Positions 12,614 to 25,500 are shown, counted from the stretch's first letter. The stretch: 64,000 nucleotides of DNA from Acridotheres tristis (GCA_037013685.1 CM072905.1:11002991-11066990); one strand, 5' to 3'. Numbers and translations: made by a program. Notes: generated by a model not told the origin, from the sequence alone.

Positions 12614-13276
12614 CAGCAGCTGGAGTGTGAATTGCCATGTGGATCCCATTTTTCCCACAGATCCCTGGTGATGTTTGCTGGCCGGGCTGTGCAAGCCCTT
12701 GATAATGCAATGCTTTGGTTCTGCTTCATCTCACCCACGCCTGCCTTTCCCTGGGCACAGCACACGCTGGGAGGGTGGGAAATGGGAGTTCCATGGCCCA
12801 GAGTGCTTGGAATTCACCAAGGGACCTGCCTGGAGCTGTGCTGGTGCTGGAGAAGAGGGGTCAGCAGCAGCCCTGAAGCCTGGAGGAGGGCAGTGAGCCC
12901 CTTCCCACAGGGAGAAGATGGACAAAGAGCCAAGGTCCAGCAGGATCCAAGGGATGTGGATCTCCTGTGCCCTTCCCCAGAGGGGAACCATGGTGAAAAG
13001 CACCTGGGGAATGGAATTTCCCTGGCTCTGGGCAGGGTTGTGCTCCTGGTGCTGGGAGCTGCTCTGACCCAGCCCTGTGTCCCTTTGTGCAGGAGCAGGA
13101 GGAGGAGATCCCAGGCTGGGGCTGGCTCTGTGCCCCAGGGACCAGGCTGCATTTGGAGCTTGATCTCAGAGCCCTGGAGCCCTTTGCTCACGCAGCAGAA
13201 ATGAGAGTGTTGGATCCTGACCTCAGCCCTTATAAATAACCCAACCAGGGCCATGCAGGCACCCAAAACAATTTGT

Positions 13277-13440
13277 CCCTCTCTCCTCTCCTCTCCTCTC
13301 CTCTCCTCTCCTCTCCTCTCCTCTCCTCTCCTCTCCTCTCCTCTCCTCTCCTCTCCTCTCCTCTCCTCTCCTCTCCTCTCCTCTCCTCTCCTCTCCTCTC
13401 CTCTCCTCTCCTCTCCTCTCCTCTCCTCTCCTCTCCTCTC
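13277..13440. repeat. (CTCTC)n polypyrimidine microsatellite
   Basis: About 32 uninterrupted pentamers with all pyrimidines on the plus strand. A pure homopurine-homopyrimidine tract of this length can form triplex (H-DNA). Confidence 0.98.
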
Positions 13441-13627
13441 TTCCCAGCTCCCTCACTGCCCTGGGAATGTGTTTAATCACCCCCAGGATGAGTAAATCCT
13501 GAAGAATGTGTGTGAAGAAGGACCAAGGCTGGGGCACACACGGTGTGGGGAGCTGGAATAAGCAGGAGGATTTATCTGCACTCTGTGTAACCCAGACTCT
13601 GCCAGAGCTCTTGGCTTGTTCCTGTGT

Positions 13628-13772
13628 CCATCCCATCCCATCCCATTATCCCATCCCATCCCATCCCATCCCATCCCATCCCATCCCATCCCATCCCATC
13701 CCATTATCCCATCCCATCCCATCCCATCCCATCCCATCCCATCCCATCCCATCCCATCCCATCCCATCATCC
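13628..13772. repeat. (CCCAT)n microsatellite with ATTAT interruptions
   Basis: About 28 CCCAT units with CCCATTAT interruptions at about 13642, 13701 and 13771. It lies 190 bp from the CTCTC array, and the same CCCAT unit occurs at 11.35 and 11.53 kb. Confidence 0.97.
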
Positions 13773-14390
13773 CATTATCCCACCCTACCCCAGCCTCTTT
13801 GCTCTCTGTGATGTCAGAGGTCACAGCAGCTCATTCTGGAACCTTCCCTTCTCCAGCTGTGCCATGAAGTTCCCCAAGGATGGCTCCGTGGGTCACTCTC
13901 TCCTGCAGGGACATTCCTGTTGCCATTGGTGGCTCTTTGGGCACTGCCAGGCCCCACCAGCCAGGGGTGACCTCTGGAAAGGCAGCCTGGGAGCTGCAGT
14001 GAGGAGGGAGAGGCACTTCATGGACTTCTGGGAACACTGGGGGAACAAGAGGTCTCCTGGAGGCTTGGGCTGGGTGTATTTGGATAATCCTGGGATTAAA
14101 TTCCCTTTTGGACTTCCTGGGACAAATTCCCTTGTGTGATTCAGGTGTCATTCAGATATTCAGGTGTCTCTGGTGCCTGAGTCAGAGCTGGCCAGAAAAC
14201 AACTCAGAGCCTAAATCATCAGTAAATCTATATTTATTGTCCAAAATGGCACCAATTATAACTTTTTATAACAGGAAAATACAAAATCCAGAAAATAGCA
14301 AGGGAGGATTGCCTTGTAAATGTTTGCAAAAACACCTTTAATGCAGAGGCTTAAACTGCTCGGTTTCCCTGCCTGCCTGTCTGCTGTCTC

Positions 14391-14484
14391 TAGTCAGCTG
14401 GAATATGCTGACCACTTCCTACCAGCCTCCACTGAGACATTAAAATGTCAAAAATGCTTCGTTCCTGCAAGAAAATCTGGGAAA
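14391..14484 (+). repeat. Dispersed repeat, arm 1 of an inverted pair
   Basis: About 90 bp, with core ACATTAAAATGTCAAAAATG and TTCCTGCAAGAAAATC. It is found again in reverse orientation at 15966-16053 with clear but imperfect identity. The family was not recognised. Confidence 0.7.
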
Positions 14485-15965
14485 GAAGAGACCAGACCCA
14501 CATTTAGGCTGCCATCAAGAGAAAGTCAACAAAGTGAGCTCAGCCCCACTGCCAGACATTGAAAAAATGCATAGAGGAAAAAAAAAACAACATCAAGTCT
14601 CAGAGTTTATTTGAGGTGGGAGCCTGATCCTGTAGTCAGCTGCTTTCCAGTGTGGTTCTGCATCTTCCATGGCTTCCCCACCCCTGTGGGCTCAGCCCCC
14701 TCAACACCTGAGGCCTCATTTCCAAAGGGGAATGTGCTGGGAAGTGGTGCTGTGGGTAAGCAGCTCCTGAAAAGTAGATCTGAGCAGAAAATGCCAGACC
14801 TGGAAGGATTTGTGCTTTTGCAGAGCACCCTGCCTGCCAAGCACGTGCAATACTTAGAAAGAGCTCTGGGGTGGATTGCAAAATCTGCCCTGTTTGGAGT
14901 GGGTTTGGAGCACTTCAATCCCTCTTTAACTGCCCAGGAAATGACAAAGCTTTGGTAAAACAGCGGGGTTGGATTCGGGCTTGGGACATTTCAGATTGTT
15001 GCACACATTTTTTTCATGCAGCTCAGCAAAACCCTACAACATCCTGCCACAGCTTTCCTTGTTTCCCTGACACTTCTGGCACAAAAACTGGACACTGCAG
15101 CAGATTCCAAGGCTCAGCTCCTTCCAGGATTGCCCCGCGCTGGAGGGATCTGGTTTGGATGACTCTGCTATCAAGTTTATAGGTGACAGCTCCGTGGGGA
15201 TTTTAGAAAGCAGCTCGCCCTGACATTGGTGTTTGTCCTCTGCTGCCCCTGCAGCGATGCCTGTGGATGGACACTGCCAGGGATGCTGCAGTGGGAAAGG
15301 ACTTGTCTAAATTCCACAGCTACGAGCAGTACCACTGCTCAGGGAATGCCTGGCAGGAGGTGCTGGGTGCCCACTATTCCATAGGGACCATCTCAGCTGT
15401 GAGCTCAGAGCAGGGAACTCTCAGAGATGAGCAGACTGCACTGGGGGAAGGAAATAAAATAAAACATTGGTATTCTCCCAGTGGTTAATGAGTAAATATG
15501 AAGCTGTTTTGAGGTTTTGTTACAGGAGATGTTTATAGCTTTACAGGGGTTATAGCTTTTAAAACAGAACATTGAGAGCCTTTGTGCTGAGTCCAGGTCA
15601 TTCACAAGAGGAGGTTACACTTGAAAGAATCCACTTTAGATTTAAAAGTGTTTGCTTGAGGCCACAGCAAGAAGGGAGACACAGGGAAAGAATCAGAGGC
15701 ATCTCCAGAAATCACTTTAGTCCAAGCTGCAAGCAGTGAAATGCCAGGTTTGGGCTCGTGTAGGGCTTTTGTGACAGCAAATCTTGCAGCCACAGGCCAG
15801 GGGCTGGCACCTGACCGATGTCACCAATGTCACACAGCCCCGCGACAGGGCAGGACAGGAGCCCCGGGCTGAGCCCCTGGGGAAAGGATTTGATCCTGAG
15901 CAGTGGGAGAGCCCAGCTCCCCCCGGGGATGTCCTGGGGCTGGGATGGGAGGCAGGGATGGAGCA

Positions 15966-16053
15966 GGGATTTTCTTGCAGGAATAAACCATTTTTGACAT
16001 TTTAATGTCTCCACTGAGGCTGGTAGGAAGTGTTGCAGCCCTGACTGAGCAGG
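15966..16053 (-). repeat. Dispersed repeat, arm 2 of an inverted pair
   Basis: Reverse-complement counterpart of 14391-14484; the shared core is CATTTTTGACATTTTAATGT on plus. CTTCCTACCAGCCTC is also shared. Confidence 0.7.
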
Positions 16054-19000
16054 GCCAGATGAGCCAAACATCATCTCCAGCATCTGCTGAAGCTGCTCTG
16101 CAGCCTGCAAGGGGATTTAGGTGAACCGCAGAGAGGACCACGTCTGTGTGGGCTCAGGAATTCCCTGAAAGCAGGAATGTTGTGGCTGGGTGCCCCCAGG
16201 AAGGAGAAATGTCCCTTGCAGCCCTCAGCTGGGACAGCCTGGCATCCCCTGCATCCCCAACCTCTGCAGGTCCCAGGGTGCTCCTCATGCCCCTGGCAGA
16301 GCCAGCGGGCTGGGGACGGGGCAGGGAGGGTGGATGTGTTTGGGATCTGTCTGCAGGGATCCGTGGGGAGCCAGCAGTGCCCGGTGTCCCCCCACAGCTC
16401 CAGGACAAGGCTGCTGCTTCCTCTCAGCACCACAGCTCAGCTGGGTGTCCCAGCAGGACAGAGCCCCAGGACAGTGTGGGGTGTCCCAGGGCAGTTGATC
16501 CAGCTCAGCAGGAGCTGAGATCAGCTGGGGTGGGCAGGGGTCCTGCTCAGAGCCAACCCAGCTCTTCCCTGGGCAGTCCCTGGGGTGTCACAGCAGCAGC
16601 TCCTGCAGGGCTGGGGCAGGGTTTGGGTGCTGCCCCCCAAAATGTGATCAGCACTGCAGCAGAGCCAGGGAGCTGCTGCACAGCCCTGCAGCTCCAGCAC
16701 TATTCCTTTGCTCTTTCCCTGTGGATTTCACCCAAAAATGCTGTCATGCTTTGTCGTTCTCCATCACCTGATAGAAAATCACTTTCTCATTCCTGCCATC
16801 AGTGGTGCAGTAGCGGAGCTTTGGGCTCAGAAGCCTTCAGTGAAGCAGTTGGGCTTAGAAACCTGTGTGCAGAAAAGTGGATCCACAAATGTGGGAATTC
16901 CCCACTGGGAAGCAGGTGGGAAGGGGCTGCCAGTTCCTATCAGCCATCAGCTGTCAGAGCCATGAGCAGCAGATACTGATTTCCTCCAGGACCTTCAGAC
17001 ATCAGCCTGAGTGAAGCAGCTCATTAAAAGCAGCTAATTGCCGCAGTCATTTGTGAAATGAATTTTTCAAGGTTAATTTAGTTTAGCACTGAGAGGCCTC
17101 CATTTAGCTCTGAAGAGGGTGAACTGCACGAGTCACACATCCCTCCCTCCCTCCTCTATGGACAGAGCACCCAGGACTGGGAGCTCAGATCGGGGGCATC
17201 CTCAGGGCTGGCTGAGAGGGAGTGCCCTGAGCTGTGATGGGGAAGCCCAGAGCATGCAAAGCACTGGTCCCAGCATGGCAAAGCAAGCAGCAGCCCAGCT
17301 TGGCCTGGGCTTGATGCAGACATCAGCTTTGTTTTGTCAGGAGATCAGCAATCCCTTCAAAAGTTCTTTTAACCATTGTGGGGATACTGGGAAAGTGGGC
17401 TGTGAAATGTGATGTGTTCAGTCAAGCTTTGCTGTTCCCCTCCCTTATCCCATTGCCCCTTTGCCATGGAGTTTCCACAGGCAATCCTCCCTGTCTGCTG
17501 GACTCCCAGGTAGCTTTAAAGACAGCGGGGACAGTCTGTGGGGGCAAAAGGGAAATTTGCTGCAACTGGGATTGTGCCTGGTGTGGAATCATTTTCTGCT
17601 CCTTGCAGACTAAAAGCAAGTCCAGGGAAGAAACAAGTGCAGAGCCTTTTGTGAGGCATCATTTCAGGTCCAGGGGGGCTGTGCCAGCCTTTGCTGCCTC
17701 ACTGTGGCACAAAGCAGCCTGGGCAGGAGTCTCAGTGCTGTGGGACACCGACCACGAGGTCTCTGCCCACACAGGAGCAGTGGGGACCTCTGTCCATCTC
17801 TCCACTCCTGGTGCATCATCAACCACATCCCCCATGAAACAAATCAGCTGCTGAGCCCAAACTTGCCCAGAGCTTGTTCCAGACATGGTGGGGCTGGAGA
17901 GGGGATGGTGAGGCTGGAGAGGAGATGGTGGGGCTGGAGAGGGGATGGTGGGGCTCTACATGTCCCACCTGAGCACAGCCTGCCTTGGCACCAGCCTGGG
18001 GGAAATGGGCTGTTTAATGGATGCATCCTGTGTTTGCACAGCAGCCGCCAGCTGTGACAATACAGATGTTTCCTGTCTCCCTGGATCTGCAGAGAGCCTT
18101 TTCCCAGCTGGAAGCAGTTCCTGCACTTGGGCTCCACCTCGGAGATCTCAGCAACCTGACCTCAGCCAGCAGGACATGCCTGGGCAGTGACCATGCCACC
18201 CTGCCCGGGTCAGTCCTGGCTGTGACAGCCTGGGAGGCAGCTCCAGGGAGGAAAGCCCAGCTCCAAGGCCAGTGCAGGCTTGGCTGCCCCGGAGATCGAT
18301 GCCGGCCCTCCCAGAGAGTGTGAGCGGCCCTGAGCAGGACGTGGGGATCTGCAGGTAAGCAGGAAGATCCCCCGTGTGAGCAGGGTGGAGGATGTGACTG
18401 TATTGACTGTTCTCCCTTGTTGAGTCTCTGTCTTTTCCTTGTCTGGACCCCTGGAGCCGAGTGTTGCCACATCCTCCGGTTCGGGAGTGCCTTTGGGAAA
18501 CAGATAAAGGCAGGTTTAACCCCTTTCCTGCTGGGGTAGAGAGCAGCTGGGGGAGCCCTCACAGGCAGCTTTTGCTTTCCAAAGCTGCTGTGCTGCAGAC
18601 AGGCTCTGAGCCATTCCCTTTCCTCCCTGCCCAGCTTTTGGGGCTCCATGGCACGGGCTGAGCTGAGGAGGGGATTTAGCTCCGAGTTTTTCTCCTGAGC
18701 TGCGGCAAGCCCTGTCCTGACTCTTTGGTTTCCCTCCCCGGGCACAAAGCTCTGGGGCAGGGAGTGCCTGGCCATGACCGTGGCCTCACCCGGGCTGACC
18801 TGAGCGCTCTCCCTGCTGCGCTGAGCCACGAGCAAATATTTCCTGGGATGTCTCATGCACGCAGAGCTGGGCCGGGCGCTGGGTAAGGATGCCACCCTCA
18901 GTGAGGACTTCTACCTGCATTGCTCCCGGTGAACTCCCTCCTCCCAGCATGGAAATGTGCAGGCAAACTCCTTCCCGTCAAACTGCGAACGACTGGCTCT

Positions 19001-21051
19001 GCATGGAGCAGGAATGCTCCCTGTCGGAGCAGCTCTCCAGTTGCCAGCTCCTGGGGCACGGGGACAGCTGGATTGTCACCGGTGTCACCTCAGACAGCCC
19101 CTCCATCTCTCCTTACCTGGTTTCTCCAGAGCCCGGGAGGACGCAGGGTTGCGAGCAGGCACGGTGGGTGCTTGGGGACAGTTTCAAGCTGTGACTGAGC
19201 TCAGGGAAGCCTGTCCTTGTCCTTGCAGGGCACGCAGGACCCTGGACAGGGATGCAGGACGGGCGCTGAAGCACAGACTGCCCTGTCCTGCGGTGACACA
19301 GCCCCCTGGGATCCTTCCTGTGCCGTGCATCTGCAGCTGGGGAGCTGCAAACTCTGCTTGGATGCTGCATGGAGGGGGCAGGAATTGTGTCCCAGATCAT
19401 TCATTTTCCCACCAAGCTGTGGCACAGGCTCGGTGACCCGCAGCCCTCCCTGCCTGCCATCCATCCTGCCCAGACCAGTACTCCTGGCACTGGGGGCAGA
19501 GCCCCTCACCCTGCCCGGAGCCAGGGTGGGCGTGGACGATTCCCAAATGCCTCCAAAACAGAAGAGGTGAAAATCTCGCTGGAATTGAAGCCAAAACTGG
19601 GCAATTCAGCCGCTGTTCCTGGAAATGCCACGTCAGAGCCAGAGCACTCAGCAGCCACCTGCATTCCCCAGCCTCGGCCACGCAATCCCGGCCACAGGAG
19701 CGGAGCTGTGGGGAACGGGGCTCTGGGACAGCACTGCTGACGCATTCCTGACAAAACCGGAGCGAACTTCCCAGCAAAGGCCACGGGGAAACAAAGAGGA
19801 GAGGAGGAACGAGAGACAAAAGCACAAGCAGAGCGCTTCGGTCTGGCAGACAGTGCTGTGCTGGGAAAATCCTGATTTACTGCAACAGTTCTGGCAGATG
19901 AGGAAAGAAGGGAGCAGAGTTTCTAAGTGACGGTGACGGCTCCCTGAGTCTTTTCCTTTCTTCCCTGGCCTGCTTTGCAACCCTGCTTGAGACATTCAGT
20001 GGATTTGGGGGATTTTGTGCTGGATTGCTGAGCCCTGGTGCCCGTCCTTACCCCTCAGCTTGGGAACAGAACTCTGCCAAGCTCCTTGCACTGCCTCTCA
20101 CTCCTCACGGGAGCCTCCATCCCACCGAGGGGACCCAGTGGGCACAGCTGAGCCATGGGTGTGAGCCAGGAGCTCTGCTCCTGCTCCTCCAGGGGCCGTG
20201 CCGATGTCCAGGCTGGGCTCTGGCTACAGCCGTGCCCTGGACTCTGGTGCCCGTGGCCAGGCAGGAGCCCTGGGAACAGCTTTGCTGCACAGGGAGCGGG
20301 AGGGAGTCAGCAGGCAGCCCAGGGCTCGCACAGCTCAGCTCATGCGGGTGCTGAGCCTTGGGAGCGTTTCCCTGCCCATCCCGGCAGGTCTGCACACGCG
20401 TTTCCACCCCGAACTGCTGCCGGAGGTTTCCATGCCAGGCAGCCCATGAGAGCAGCAGCTGTATGTAAATCACAGCGGGATGCTGCCTGCCAGGGAATTC
20501 CCACGAGGATCGGGAAGGGTCTGAGTGCCCCCAGCTCCGCCCATCGCACCTGCCGTGCCCAGCGCAGGTGCCCCGGTGCCCATCCCCTCTCCGGACACAC
20601 CCGCTGCTGTTTCTCCCGGCGCCGGGGGATGGCATCACCTCCTCGCTGTTCGGGGTGCGAGCTGAGGAGCCGGAGGCTTGCCCCATCCCCTGCGCCCTGC
20701 AGGGCATGGGCGGGGCTTCTTTGGGTGGAAAACAGAGAAAGCCGAGCTCTTCACGCATTTCCAGCCTCAAGTGCCCGGAGCTGGCGGCTCGGGGAGCTCC
20801 TGTCCCCACGGCCGTGTCCAGCCGCCGCTGGGACACGGGCAGGGCGCTGTCCCGGTCCGGGCTCGTTCCCGGAGGGCAGCGCCAGTTCCCACCCCGAGCC
20901 CAGCGATTCCTGTTGATATTTCTTTACTGCGGCTGGCCAAGGCAGGAGCTGGGGGTTCCCACTAAAGGCTCCCTGCTCATCATAACTCGGCACTATTCAC
21001 ACATTTTAACAAACAAGGACATAAGCCTTTACTAATTGCTGATCACATAGC

Positions 21052-21074
21052 TTTATTAATGTTTACTTTTTATT
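21052..21074 (-). terminator. Candidate poly(A) signals of the TBC1D24-like gene
   Basis: Two AATAAA hexamers on the minus strand (TTTATT on plus at 21052-21057 and 21069-21074) lie about 1.3 kb past the stop codon, in a short AT-rich patch at the end of a GC-rich stretch. No AATAAA was noticed closer to the stop. The 3' UTR extent is inferred, not shown. Confidence 0.4.
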
Positions 21075-21278
21075 AATTGGCATCCGAGCCCTTTTTGCTG
21101 GGTGTATCCTGATCAGTCACAGGAGCTGCTCTTCCCTCCTTTGAGCCTTCGGGTCAGCTCTGTTTCAGTCAGTGGTCAATGAGTTGATGGTCGCACTTCC
21201 CACTGCTGGAATTCCCTTCCCTCGAGTATTTCTCATTCCCACTGATTCCCCTCCTGGCAGCTCTGGCCCAGGCACCCC

Positions 21279-21372
21279 ATTCCTGGTGTGCCTGGATACC
21301 CCATGGAGGCCCTGAGCCATTCCTGGTGTGCCTGGATAACCCATGGAGGCCCTGAGCCATTCCCAGTGTGCC
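21279..21372. repeat. 40-bp tandem repeat, about 2.3 copies
   Basis: Units begin ATTCCTGGTGTGCCTGGATA and end CCATGGAGGCCCTGAGCC. It lies within the possible 3' UTR of the TBC1D24-like gene. Confidence 0.85.
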
Positions 21373-22228
21373 CATGACTGTGCCCATGGGAGCTCTGCCA
21401 TCTCTGCTCCTGCTGTACCCTCCTGCCAGTGCTGGCACAGCCCCAGGGCAGCCACAGCTCCTGCCCCGAGTGGCCACAGGGCTGGGATGGGTGGGCGGTG
21501 ATCTCACCGAGGAAAGTGTGCTTGGGGTGGGAGAGGTTTTCCTGCTGCAGCCAGAGGGTTCCCTGTGGCCTGCAACCCTCCCGTGTCTGACAGAGTGACA
21601 CCAAACGTTCCCATTCCACCTTCAAATGTCCCATCCTGGTGATCCATTGGGGAACCTCCTCCGTGTCCAGCCCTGCAGCCTCACGCCAGCCCTGGGCTGG
21701 GGACAGAGCAAAAGGCTCAGCCCCAAACGTGGGGTCCCCTCGGGGCTGTGGCTGCACCCCACAAACCCCAGGCAGGGCTTTGCCACCACCAGCAGCACTT
21801 CCAGCCGGTGACAAGGAGAGTCTCTCCCGGTGCTGGTGGATCCCGAGCAGTCCTGGATACCCACGGGGGCTGCAGAGCTCCGTGGGTGGCTTGAAGGGCT
21901 GTGCTGGGCTTGGGGCCAGGGGGAGCGAATCTGAGAGCGTTTCTGGTGAGCTCTGGAGCTCAGTGTGGGGTTTTGTCTGGGCTCAGAATTCCCACAAAAT
22001 CTGCCCGTGCTGTCACTGCTTTGCTGAGTCCCATGCTGCAGACAGGCCAGGGAGGTGTGAGAAACTCCAGACTGGCTGCCCTCCCCTCCAGCACCCCAAA
22101 CTGGGACAGACTGGGTGGAGTGGGCCGGGTCTGAACTGTGGGAGGGGACCTCGAATGTCCCCAAGGGCAGCGCCCGCAGTCCCGGTCCTGGCACTGCCTC
22201 GCCCTCTCTCCACAGCCCCACGGGGCCG

Positions 22229-22286
22229 ATCCGATCCGATCTGGTCTGATCTGGTTCGGTCTGGTCTGTTCTGGTCCGGTCTGACC
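22229..22286. repeat. Degenerate (TCTGG/TCCGA) short repeat
   Basis: A run of GATCCGATC, TCTGGTCTGAT and TCTGGTCCGG words just downstream of the TBC1D24-like stop codon, within its presumed 3' UTR. Confidence 0.75.
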
Positions 22287-22405
22287 GCGGAGGGGACGAT
22301 GGAGATGGAGCTGCCGCACAGGTGGCCACAGCCCGGCCGGGGTGGCCAGCGCGGGGAGGGGTCCCCGTGCCCGTGGGTGGCACACGAGCGGTGTCCCCAC
22401 GGGAA

Positions 22406-22551
22406 CTACGCCCTTTGAAAGCCCCACACCTCCAAGAGCTGCACCTGGAAGTTCTCCTGGCAGAGCGGGGGGTTGTCGAAGGTCTCGCAGTGCTCCGTGT
22501 GTCCCCAGAGCAGGCTGGCGTCCAGGGACAGGGCTTGGCCTCCCCCTCCAC
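22406..22551 (-). CDS. TBC1D24-like coding exon 7 and stop
   Basis: 146 nt. The acceptor is CTCTTGCAG|GTGGAGG. The split codon completes the glycine run (GGGGGQAL), then HTEHCETFDNPPLCQENF and LLEVWGFQRA, followed by TAG at 22408-22406. Human TBC1D24 ends in the same way (LCSENF ... EAWGFQ), so the end of the protein is secure. Confidence 0.92.
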
Positions 22552-25500
22552 CTGCAAGAGCGAGCGCAGGGTCGGGCCCGGCTGCCCCGGCCCCTCGCTC
22601 TCTGTCCCTTGTCCCGTCCTGACCCCGCTCCGGGGCTGTTCCTGCGGGGGTTCCTGACCCGCCAAGGGACGCTCCGGCCCCGGGCTGTGAACCTGGCCAG
22701 GATTTGGGGTGCGGGGCTCCCCTTGGGGCTCTCGGGAGGTTCCCCGGACTGGAGGAAGGGGGGGCTGCACTCGCCTTCCCAGACTTGAACCCGAGATCCC
22801 CAACCGGGAGCTCTTTGGGGAAAACTCGGGGTTTAACCCGGAGCGGGCCCTTCCCAGCGCGGCAGCGGCGGGCGGGGGATGCGACACCGGGGAGGGACCG
22901 ACAGCGACCATGGACATCGATCCCCTTATCGATATGGATCCCTTTTACTGATAGCGATCCCCTTATCGATATGGATCCCTTTTACTGATAGCGATCCCCG
23001 TATCGATATGGATCCCTTTTACTGATAGCGATCCCCTTATCGATATGGATCCCTTTTACTGATAGCGATCACCTTATCGATATGGATCCCTTTTACTGAT
23101 AGCGATCCCCTTATCAATATCGATCCCTTTCACTGATAGCGATCCCGTTCCCGGATATCGATCCCCCTTGTCGATAACAATTCCCCCTTATCGATAAGGA
23201 TCCCCGTTACCGATACCGATACCGACACCCATTATCGATAACGACCCCCCCCTTACCGATCCCGACCCCCCTTACCGATATTGATCCCCCCTTATAGATA
23301 TCGGCCCCCCCTTTACCGATGACGATCCCGTCCCGGGAGCCGGCCATGAACATGGAGGCAGTTTTGGAGGGCAGGAGGAAGTGCCTGATGGCCAGGAACG
23401 GGGACAGGCGGCCTCTCCTCTGCGGCGAGGGCACGGCGAGGTGGTTGGGGCTGGGGCTGCGGCTGTCCCGGGAGGGGCTGAGCCGGGGTTCGGGAGCGGG
23501 GGAAGGCGAGCGGGGCACGGCCTTGGCCAGCTCCGGCTTCTTGATGAACACCCACTCGTACCTCTCTGCCTCGGGGCGCACCTGGGCAGCGGGACACACC
23601 TGTGAGCCCCGGCCCTGGGACACCTCGCAGCGCTGCGGGAAGATGCTGCTGCTGCTGCTGCTGGGGGGGCTGGGGCCGAGCGCTGCGTCCAGGTCCGCAC
23701 CTGGGGCAGGGAAGGGACAGGGTGTCCTGGCAGGACAGCAATGAAGGGACAGACCCCGCCACAACCCGTGACTTACAGTGAACACAAAGCACTCTCCTGT
23801 CCCAAAAAAGCCCGATGTGACTCCGTTCTTCTTCCTTTCGCTCCAGTCGGAGGAGAGAAACGCCCCACACACCTTGGGAGAGAGCACAGGGACCGTCAGG
23901 GGACGGGCCGGGAACAGAGGCAGCCCCGGGAGCGCAGGGGTTCCCTGGGGAACCAGAGCCCCAAATCCTGCTGTGCCAGCTCCATCCTGCACTGCCATCC
24001 CCGGTGCCCTGCACTGAGCAATCCCAGACACAAATCCTGCTGTGCCAGCTCCATCCTGCACTGCCATCCCCGGTGCTCTGCACTGAGCAATCCCAGACAC
24101 AAATCCTGCTGTTCCAGCTCCATCCTGCACTGCCATCCCCGGTGCTCTGCACTGAGCAATCCCAGACACAAATCCTGTTGTGCCAGCTCCATCCTGCACT
24201 GCCATCCCCGGTGCTCTGCACTGAGCCCACCCAGCCTCGGTGGCCAAGGCTGACCCTGCTGTGGACACTCCTGACCTGACCATGGCTGCAGGGCCCTGCT
24301 GAGGGCTGGGAACTCCTCCTGCCTGTCCTTGGCACAGCCAAGGGATAACAGGAGCTAAAACCTGTAGGAAACAAGGTTTTCTAGGTCACCTGCACGAGGC
24401 CCTGGGGGTGGCAGGTGTTTATCTCCACCCCACCCTGAAGTGTCAGCCTGGGGGCATCAGCACTGTTGGTCAGTAAATCTTTGGGAGGCCTGAACAATTC
24501 ACAGAACTCGCCCCCACTGTGGGATGAAGAGTGAAGAGATAAATTAGGGCTTTATGAGGCACTCAGAGTCTCTGGGAAGAGCCCTGGCTCAGGGGCCTTT
24601 GCAGTTATTCCACAGCTTTCAGGAGGAACTGTCCTTATTTCTCCTCCAATTCCCTTGTGTGGCTGCTCGTGCAATCAGAGACAGAACATGGCCTTTAGTG
24701 CTTTTGAAAGCAAGTCCTGGCTCAGACAAATCATCTGCTGACTTCAGGAGAGTCTGTTCAGCGAGGACCCATGAGCCAGTCTGTATTTGCAATTAAAGTC
24801 TCACTCGTGGTCTCTCTCCCCCTCACCCACTCCTCCTGTTCCCCCAGCACCCCTGGCTGAGGTGTGTCCTGGTGGCCAGAGGTGCCATTTGCTCTGTCCC
24901 GGGAGCTGGGACAGGCCCGGGGCGGGGCAGGACAGGGACCACACAGCCCGTGGGTGCTCCAAGAAGAACCTGTGGGGTCACCCACCGTGTCCCCTGCCCA
25001 GCCCTGCCTGGGAAACGCTCACCTCGCCCTCGGTGGTTTTGATGAGCAGCACCGTGGGTTCGTAGCCTTCACAGCACGTGTAGAACCTGCAGAGATGGAC
25101 AAGGGGTGGGCTCAGGGGGAGCTGGAGCCCTGGGCAGGGTGTGCTGGCTGTCCCTGGCCGCTCACAGCATGCCTGGCACAGTGTGGCACACGGGGACGTC
25201 CCTGCCTGGCACATCCACAGGGCTCTGCGTGCCCCGGGCAGTGCCCAAGCGTTGGTGGCCATCGGGCTCAGCCTCTGCCCTCTCCCCTGAGCCACACTCG
25301 GGACCCTGAATCGGGCCAGGAGGGTCCCCAGCAGCCCCAGAGGTGCCCCGGATCACTCGTGTTGCTCCTTTCTCCACCACCAAGCCCTGCCCGGAGTTCC
25401 CCACGCCCGACCCGCCCGCCCTGCTGGGCAGGTGAGGCTTCACCTCTGCAGGCTGCAGCCGTCCTCGGAGGTGGAGAAGAGCAGCAGCGGGGGGAAGAGC

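Larger units (their letters stand above)
13790..21030. other. No gene recognised over about 7.2 kb
   Basis: GC-rich sequence with AT-rich patches at 14190-14300, 15460-15560 and 16990-17100. Short tandem units of 24 bp lie at 17884-17952 (three copies). Open frames up to about 290 codons have no recognisable domain. Confidence 0.5.

Noticed and set aside
1..21000. CFAP52 or another expected neighbour of STX8
   Set aside because: No WD-repeat or other recognisable exons were found in any frame; the neighbour may lie outside the window or not be syntenic.
21622..22917. 431-codon minus-strand open frame overlapping TBC1D24-like exon 7
   Set aside because: It is in the wrong frame relative to the conserved TLDc end and ignores the splice acceptor at 22552.
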